This document shows positions 59,124 through 64,000 of a stretch of DNA of 64,000 nucleotides, in pieces. Origin of the DNA: Saprospiraceae bacterium (lineage in GTDB: Bacteria > Bacteroidota > Bacteroidia > Chitinophagales > Saprospiraceae); contig JAHBTW010000019.1 in the NCBI GenBank assembly GCA_019638385.1, positions 1 to 64,000 on the forward strand, in the 5' to 3' direction. Each line of letters begins with the position of its first letter. The first letter of the stretch is position 1. A model generated the notes under the pieces. It was not told where the DNA came from, did not search any database, and saw only the letters and a program-made list of their open reading frames with translations. The translations under genes were made by a program, and so were the position numbers.

Positions 59124-61517
59124 ATGAGAAAAGCAAGTTTTACTTATTTCAAGCCTTGGCGCATTGCAAACGCACTGTTGCTGGGGTTAGCTATCCTGTT
59201 AACAGGATTCACACCGGGTTCACCGCCTGTTGCAGAATTGGAGACGTATGCTGCGCCAATTAGTTCTACGTGTTCAGGCAATGTACCTATACAGAACCTG
59301 GCCAACGGAATGGATTATACCATTACGGTTGGAGCTGGTGGTGCTGTTGATATTACGGTAACAGTGGTAGACAATCCAGCCGGTTTGGTTGGTTTTCTTG
59401 GCGGACCTGGAAATCCAATTTCCTTTCCTAACGGCGCAGGAACCTTTACTTACAGCTTAACGGGTCAGGCTGATCCGTATGTTTTAAATATGTCCTTTAA
59501 CTGGGCAGCAGGTGGACAAGGTAGTTCCGAACCTGTATCTTGTTCTTCTTCTTCTTCTCCTCCTCCTGTACCTCCGAGCCAGCCTGTTGGCTTTGTGGCC
59601 ATCAACCCTACGAGTTCAAGCGCATTCTTAGGTGCTGGTCCTAACAATGTGGGAGCCAATAATATAGTGTACCGGTTATATTATTCTCCAACAGCTTCAG
59701 CTCCAGCCAATCCACTGGATGCAACCGAATACATTTTTGGTTCAACCCCAGGTGACGGAAACGGAGTTTCCCCATTTGGGTTTAATCTCGGCGGACTTAC
59801 TGCTGCAACTCCGTATACTTTTTGGTTGTATCAATACAATACAGCAGGTATGCTTTATTCGACTCCTGCTGTTGCAACGCTTACTACATTATCGCCTCCG
59901 GTACTACCTACCACCAACGCGCCTGATCCTGCCTGTCCGGCAGCGAATGTGGTGTCCATTTATGGTGATTTTTATTCACCCAATATCGCGACCAACTACA
60001 ACCCTAACTGGGGGCAATCCGGTTTTTGCTGCGTTAATCCAGCCTACAATCCTGGAACTGGAAATGTAATTTTGGCTTATCCGAATTTCAACTACCAGGG
60101 CACAGAGTTGCCCCTAACCAATTTGTCGAACATGCAGTTCTTAAACTTCGACGTTTGGACAGATGCCAATCCATCCACCACAACGCTCCAGGTGAGTCCT
60201 ATAAATCAAGGAACAGGCCCGGCAGAAGTGTTAGTAACAGCGCCTTATGTTCGAGGCCAATGGACAAGAATATCATTGCCTAAGAGTGCTTTTGGTGGAA
60301 TGACCTGGGATGGCGTATTCCAAATGAAATTCGCGGCCAATGGCCCGGGAAGCCTTGTTCCCGTAGACATCTACCTGGACAATATTTTCTTTTCTACCAT
60401 AAATTGTAACGATGTAACTCCTCCCACGGTTACCTGCTTCAACCAGACGGTCACATTCAACGGTCAAAACACCATTCCGCTCGTAGCAAGCCAATTGGCC
60501 ACTGCAACTGACGACAACGGCACGCCGACTATCTCGATCAATCCATCGTTCATCACCTGCGAGCAGGTAGGCCAGAGCGTGCCGGTAACGGTAACGGCAA
60601 CGGATGCGAGCAACAACCCGGCAACTTGCATCAGCACCATCACCGTAACCGGCTTGCCTTGCGGCTGGAGCCAAAACCCCAATGGCGTCAACTGCGGCAA
60701 CGGCAACAGCATCGGTTATAACCCCGGCACGGGCGTGTGGACGGCTACGAGCACCAATTGCCTGTACGGGCCTCCTTTCACGAGCGACGCCACCGCTTTC
60801 GCACAACGCACGCTCTGCGGCGACGGCAGCATCACGGCGCAAGTGACCGACATTAGCGGAACTTCCCTCGGTTGGGCCGGTGTGGTAATGCGCGAAAGCA
60901 ACGCAGCCGGCGCGAAGAAGGCGCAGTTGATGACCAATCTGAGCAGCCTGAGCCGCCGCGAATTCCGCACCACGACCAACGGCGCGGCCAATCCGCAGCA
61001 GTTTCCGAGCCAGGATCGGTATTGGTTACGCATCACGCGTGCGGGCAATCAGTTCAGCATGTATGTATCGCCCAACGGCTTAGCGTGGTATTTCGTGGGT
61101 GCGCAAAACATCCCGATGAATGCTTGCATCCAGATGGGATTGGTAGCCACCAATTACCAGCAAACGAGTACGGTGACGGCTACCTTTGCGAATGTGGGCT
61201 TTAGTGGAGGGAGTACGGTAGTATCTGCGGGCATAGAGCAGAGGGCAGAGAGCATAGAGATGCCACACACTTTCGAGGCGTATCCGAACCCGACGAGCGG
61301 GGAGTTGAATGTGAATCTTGCTCAATACACAGGAAGAGCCGTACGGGTGGAGCTGTATAGCCTTACCGGGCAGTTGCTTCGCTTTGTAGAGATAGAGGAG
61401 GTGCAAACTGCTGTGGAACAAATGGATATGTCTCAACTTGAAAATGGGATGTATTTGGTGAAAGTAAAATCGCGCGAGCTGCCGGATATGACGCGGCGGG
61501 TGGTGCTGGCGCGGTAG
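59124..61517 (+). CDS. T9SS protein with carbohydrate-binding-like and DUF1349-like domains
   Basis: 797 residues. N-terminal hydrophobic signal segment about 15-35 (IANALLLGLAILLTGFTPGS). A beta-domain to about 150, a fibronectin III-like segment about 150-265, then about 272-430 a domain with VVSIYGDFYSPNIATNYNPN, LNFDVWTDANPSTTTLQVSP and VDIYLDNIFF. That layout resembles the beta-sandwich modules attached to flavobacterial GH16 enzymes, so sugar binding is plausible but not shown. A HYR-like domain about 433-510, the shared DUF1349-like module about 511-695, and a type A sorting domain about 716-797 complete it. Its 3' end shares the unusual linker AGIEQRAESIEMPHTFEAYP with the giant at 33037-40770. 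Confidence 0.85.
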   Translation: MRKASFTYFKPWRIANALLLGLAILLTGFTPGSPPVAELETYAAPISSTCSGNVPIQNLANGMDYTITVGAGGAVDITVTVVDNPAGLVGFLGGPGNPISFPNGAGTFTYSLTGQADPYVLNMSFNWAAGGQGSSEPVSCSSSSSPPPVPPSQPVGFVAINPTSSSAFLGAGPNNVGANNIVYRLYYSPTASAPANPLDATEYIFGSTPGDGNGVSPFGFNLGGLTAATPYTFWLYQYNTAGMLYSTPAVATLTTLSPPVLPTTNAPDPACPAANVVSIYGDFYSPNIATNYNPNWGQSGFCCVNPAYNPGTGNVILAYPNFNYQGTELPLTNLSNMQFLNFDVWTDANPSTTTLQVSPINQGTGPAEVLVTAPYVRGQWTRISLPKSAFGGMTWDGVFQMKFAANGPGSLVPVDIYLDNIFFSTINCNDVTPPTVTCFNQTVTFNGQNTIPLVASQLATATDDNGTPTISINPSFITCEQVGQSVPVTVTATDASNNPATCISTITVTGLPCGWSQNPNGVNCGNGNSIGYNPGTGVWTATSTNCLYGPPFTSDATAFAQRTLCGDGSITAQVTDISGTSLGWAGVVMRESNAAGAKKAQLMTNLSSLSRREFRTTTNGAANPQQFPSQDRYWLRITRAGNQFSMYVSPNGLAWYFVGAQNIPMNACIQMGLVATNYQQTSTVTATFANVGFSGGSTVVSAGIEQRAESIEMPHTFEAYPNPTSGELNVNLAQYTGRAVRVELYSLTGQLLRFVEIEEVQTAVEQMDMSQLENGMYLVKVKSRELPDMTRRVVLAR

Positions 61518-61597
61518 TTTTGGGTGGGCAGTAGGGGGCACTGCATACTGCCTACCGCCTACCGAAAAACCGCCTACTGATATTATATATGATTACA

Positions 61598-61632
61598 ACA
61601 GCCGGAGCTATTCCTCCGGCTGTTTTTTTTTT
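61598..61632 (+). terminator. Terminator after the last giant gene
   Basis: ACAGCCGGAG pairs with CTCCGGCTGT, followed by about ten T. It runs straight into the 43-bp repeated element. Confidence 0.9.
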
Positions 61633-61667
61633 AATAAACGTCCCTGTGCTGAAAATATAAGCTCCGC
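61625..61667 (+). repeat. Second copy of the 43-bp element
   Basis: Three mismatches to 53514-53556, and the same position relative to a terminator. Confidence 0.8.
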
Positions 61668-61747
61668 CACGCTCATCAAGATGGAGCGTTTCCAATTGGC
61701 TTGAAGCCTGTCGATAGCGTGAAAACGGCAGCCCGTTTTTTCCTTCC

Positions 61748-61845
61748 CTGTGAAATTCCTACCGTTCACTGGCTATTCGGCTACGTTCACTGAATAAATT
61801 TGTATTCATCGGCTTTTTGGCGGCAATTTCGCCCTACATAATTCA
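61748..61845. repeat. Second copy of the element at 27256-27300, with an insertion
   Basis: The left half (CTGTGAAATT, then TTCACTGGCT) and the right half (GGCTTT..GGCGGC.ATTTC) both match the element at 27256 but are separated by about 40 extra bases here. Confidence 0.5.
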
Positions 61846-61886
61846 GTCGTTTTTGTCAACCTATTTCAATAGGCGCCAAAATCATA

Positions 61887-62018
61887 AGTATTAGAGGATT
61901 GATATAGGTGGTCGGGAGAAAAGCGCCGGCCACTTTTTACACAGGCCCAGGGTAAGATAGTATTGGAGGATTAATATTTTATGAAAGAGTCGGAGTCGAG
62001 TACTTCGGCTCTTTTTTT
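61887..62018 (+). terminator. Tandem duplicated terminator units
   Basis: AGTATTAGAGGATTGATAT (61887-61905) and AGTATTGGAGGATTAATAT (61959-61977) each precede a hairpin with a T tract: GTGGTCGG/CCGGCCAC with T5 (about 61909-61937), and AAAGAGTCGGAGT/ACTTCGGCTCTTT (61984-62016). No gene lies between 61518 and 62123. Confidence 0.65.
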
Positions 62019-62123
62019 ATTTTGGATACGGTTCCAAATTCGTCATTAACTCAACCAACAAGTAATTTTTTGATACAGCCCGACGGTGGCGAAGGGAATA
62101 AGAGCGATTGCGCGCAGTCGAAA

Positions 62124-62876
62124 TCACGCCATTCCTTCCATCCGTTCAAAAAACTCCGGGCGCTTTTTGGGCGATATGCCGATCATGGCATCGTTGTTCA
62201 TCATGATGTAGCCGCCTTCCGATTTTACGAAGCGGCGCACTTCCCGCAAGTTGATGAGAAAGCTGTTGTGTACCCGCATAAAATCGCGGTCGGACAGCAG
62301 CGATTCGTATTCTTTCAGGTTTTTGCTCACCACAATTTTGCGATTGGGTTTGAGGTGGAAATCGGTGTAAGAGCCGTTGGCCTCGCAATACAGAATGTCG
62401 GAAGTGGTGATGAATTCCAGGCCCTCGGCGGTGGAGAGGCAGATTTTGCGGGTCGCGGCGCCGGGCGAGCGCAGGTGCGAAAGGAGTACGTCCAATTGCG
62501 CTTTGTGGCCCGTTTCGGCCTGGCGCTTTTCGGCTTTGGCCACGGCGGCCTGAAGTTCTTCCAGGTCAATGGGTTTGAGCAGATAGTCCAAGGAGCTGAA
62601 TTTGATGGCTTTGATGGCGTACTGCTCGAAAGCGGTGGTGAAGATGATGTCGAAATCGAGGTCGGGCAGTTGAGCGAGCAGGTCGAAGCCGGTGCCGGTT
62701 TGCAACTCAATGTCGAGAAACAGCAGGTCGGGGCGGGCAGCGCGGATGAGGGGCAGCGCTTCTTCGACCGATCCGGCCATGCCGGCGAGGCTTACCTGCG
62801 GACAAAACTCGGCGAGCAGGTTGCGGAGGGTTTCGCGACTGTGTTTTTCGTCTTCAACGATAATGGCGCGTATCAT
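62124..62876 (-). CDS. LytTR-family response regulator
   Basis: 250 residues starting MIRAIIVEDEKHSRETLRNL. Receiver domain 1-120 with acidic pocket Glu8/Asp9, phosphoacceptor Asp55 in LLFLDIEL, Thr in FTTAFEQYA and Lys in YLLKPIDLEEL. LytTR DNA-binding domain about 145-245 (ILYCEANGSYTDFHLKPNRK, then FMRVHNSFLINLREVRRF). It regulates transcription when phosphorylated by the adjacent kinase, whose stop is 13 bases upstream. The longer in-frame start at 62981 overlaps the kinase gene and is rejected. Confidence 0.92.
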   Translation of the reverse strand: MIRAIIVEDEKHSRETLRNLLAEFCPQVSLAGMAGSVEEALPLIRAARPDLLFLDIELQTGTGFDLLAQLPDLDFDIIFTTAFEQYAIKAIKFSSLDYLLKPIDLEELQAAVAKAEKRQAETGHKAQLDVLLSHLRSPGAATRKICLSTAEGLEFITTSDILYCEANGSYTDFHLKPNRKIVVSKNLKEYESLLSDRDFMRVHNSFLINLREVRRFVKSEGGYIMMNNDAMIGISPKKRPEFFERMEGMA

Positions 62877-62889
62877 GGCGTAGCGGATT

Positions 62890-64000
62890 TTATGATTCGG
62901 GAATGTTGACCACGACTTCCGTACCGGCAGCGCTTCCGTCGGGATGGAAAAGATCGCGTATGGCAATGAGCGCCTGCTCATCGCCGGGTTTGTACAGGGT
63001 GTTAAGGCGCTTTTTCGTCAGTTCTATACCTCTGGAGGGGCGCTTTCCGGTCTTTTGCTCATTGAGTGCGGCGGCAGCGGCGCGGCCTATGCCGTTATCG
63101 GTGATGCGGCATTGCGTGAAGCCTTCTGTTTTGGAGAAGGAGATGTCGAGCCGGCGCTCGCCTTTTTGCGGCAGCAGCCCATGCAGCACGGCATTTTCCA
63201 CAAAAGGCTGAATGAGCAGAATGGGCACTTCGGCGGTGTAGGGATCGAGGTCGGGGTCAATGTTTATTTCATAAATAAATCCTTGCTCGAAACGCAGGGA
63301 TTCGAGGTCCAGATAAATTTTGAGCAATTTTACCTCCTCCGCCAGAATGACGTTGGTGTGAATGGAGTCTTCGAGCACCTGCCGGAGCAGGGTGGAAAAT
63401 TTGGCGAGATACCGGAGCGCGGAAGGCCGGTCGTCGGCGGTGATGAAATGCTGAATGGAGCTGAGGGAATTGAAGATGAAATGCGGATTGATCTGCGCGC
63501 GCAACATGCGTTTTTCCAATTCCCGATTGGCCTGTTCGATTGCTGTTTTTTGAGTTTCAATGAGTTGGTTTTTGAGCAGCAGCACTTGGTTGTTGCGTTG
63601 TCGAAAGCGGTATTTTTGATAAAACAACACCGCGCTGAACCCCGCCAAAATAAACGCGGCGAGCAGCGCCCAACGGAGCCGGCGGTCGGCGCGGGCGCGG
63701 CTTTCGAGCCATTGGAGTTCCTGTTCTTGCTGTTGGAGTTGCCGGTCTTTTTCATATACATCCATGCGGGCCTGCCACTGTTGAAAAGCCTGGGTTTTGT
63801 CTTCGTTGAAAAGGCTGTCGCGGTATCGGGCAGCCAGCCGGGCGTGGCGGTACGCGCCTTTGTAGTCGTCGAGTTGGGCGCGGACCTCAGCCATCAAGTC
63901 GTGCCCCTCCAATTGCAATGAAAAACGCCCCAGGTCATCGGCTATTCGGATGTGTTCTTCCAACAGGGGAACAGCCAGACGCAGCTCGCCCTGCCGGATA
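62890..64000 (-). CDS. LytS-like sensor histidine kinase with TPRs (5' part outside the window)
   Basis: The frame is open to the right edge, so the N-terminus is missing; at least 369 residues are present. The visible start is TPR-like (LAVPLLEEHIRIADDLGRFS, then AEVRAQLDDYKGAYRHARLA), followed by a coiled coil rich in Q, one membrane helix (LRWALLAAFILAGFSAVLFY), a second coiled coil, and the His_kinase domain with the phosphoacceptor in RAQINPHFIFNSLSSIQHFI. An HATPase_c domain follows (LIQPFVENAVLHGLLP, then ITDNGIG). It phosphorylates the LytTR regulator directly downstream. Confidence 0.9.
   Translation of the reverse strand, partial: IRQGELRLAVPLLEEHIRIADDLGRFSLQLEGHDLMAEVRAQLDDYKGAYRHARLAARYRDSLFNEDKTQAFQQWQARMDVYEKDRQLQQQEQELQWLESRARADRRLRWALLAAFILAGFSAVLFYQKYRFRQRNNQVLLLKNQLIETQKTAIEQANRELEKRMLRAQINPHFIFNSLSSIQHFITADDRPSALRYLAKFSTLLRQVLEDSIHTNVILAEEVKLLKIYLDLESLRFEQGFIYEINIDPDLDPYTAEVPILLIQPFVENAVLHGLLPQKGERRLDISFSKTEGFTQCRITDNGIGRAAAAALNEQKTGKRPSRGIELTKKRLNTLYKPGDEQALIAIRDLFHPDGSAAGTEVVVNIPES

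Overview
The window looks like chromosomal DNA of a Bacteroidota bacterium, most likely a Saprospiria-type (Lewinella/Haliscomenobacter-like) organism. The reasons are secretion signals of the type IX secretion system (T9SS) on many proteins, a hybrid two-component regulator (HTCS), an ECF sigma/FecR pair, HisKA_2/LytTR regulators with TPR sensors, and promoters of the Bacteroidota form TTG-N19..21-TAnnTTTG. The lineage is inferred from gene content only. Layout, left part (1-16.5 kb): two T9SS cargo genes (the first only as a 3' end); a fused E1 alpha/beta 2-oxoacid dehydrogenase; small DUF1573 and DUF2853-like proteins; an (alpha/alpha)6-barrel glycoside hydrolase; an NSS-family sodium symporter followed by a 52-codon one-helix gene that is probably its small subunit; a sigma/FecR pair without the usual TonB receptor; a set of small membrane, SRPBCC and NTF2-like genes, two of whose transcription units share a 72-bp promoter/operator element; then decayed genes (a TPR histidine kinase and NarL regulator joined by deletions, and an N-terminally truncated phytase) and a DUF4143 AAA ATPase with tandem repeats over its promoter. 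Right part (16.5-61.5 kb): a large surface/secreted-protein island. Six giant proteins (16778-21268, 21706-25137, 28630-32655, 33037-40770, 45416-53374, 59124-61517) have different N-terminal parts: lamin-tail domains plus a DUF3616-like propeller, a subtilisin-like protease, a beta-sandwich with an LTD-like part, glycine-rich and beta-helix-like repeats, DUF285 repeats with MopE metal-binding motifs, and a carbohydrate-binding-like domain. All six end in the same block: a HYR-like domain, a DUF1349/concanavalin-like domain of about 185 residues, and a type A T9SS sorting domain. A seventh giant (54051-59036) has SprB-like and 67-residue repeats and a type B sorting domain. Between them lie a TPR HisKA_2 kinase, a tail-collar protein, a leucine-rich repeat protein and an HTCS regulator. 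Several intergenic regions hold strong terminators and short repeated elements. The right edge carries a LytTR response regulator and its LytS-like kinase (cut by the window end). Inference: the island is a modular family of exported adhesin or polymer-binding proteins that share one C-terminal 'export plus binding' cassette and diversify at the N-terminus by domain swapping, tandem repeat change and gene conversion. No CRISPR array, complete insertion sequence, rRNA or tRNA gene was recognised.
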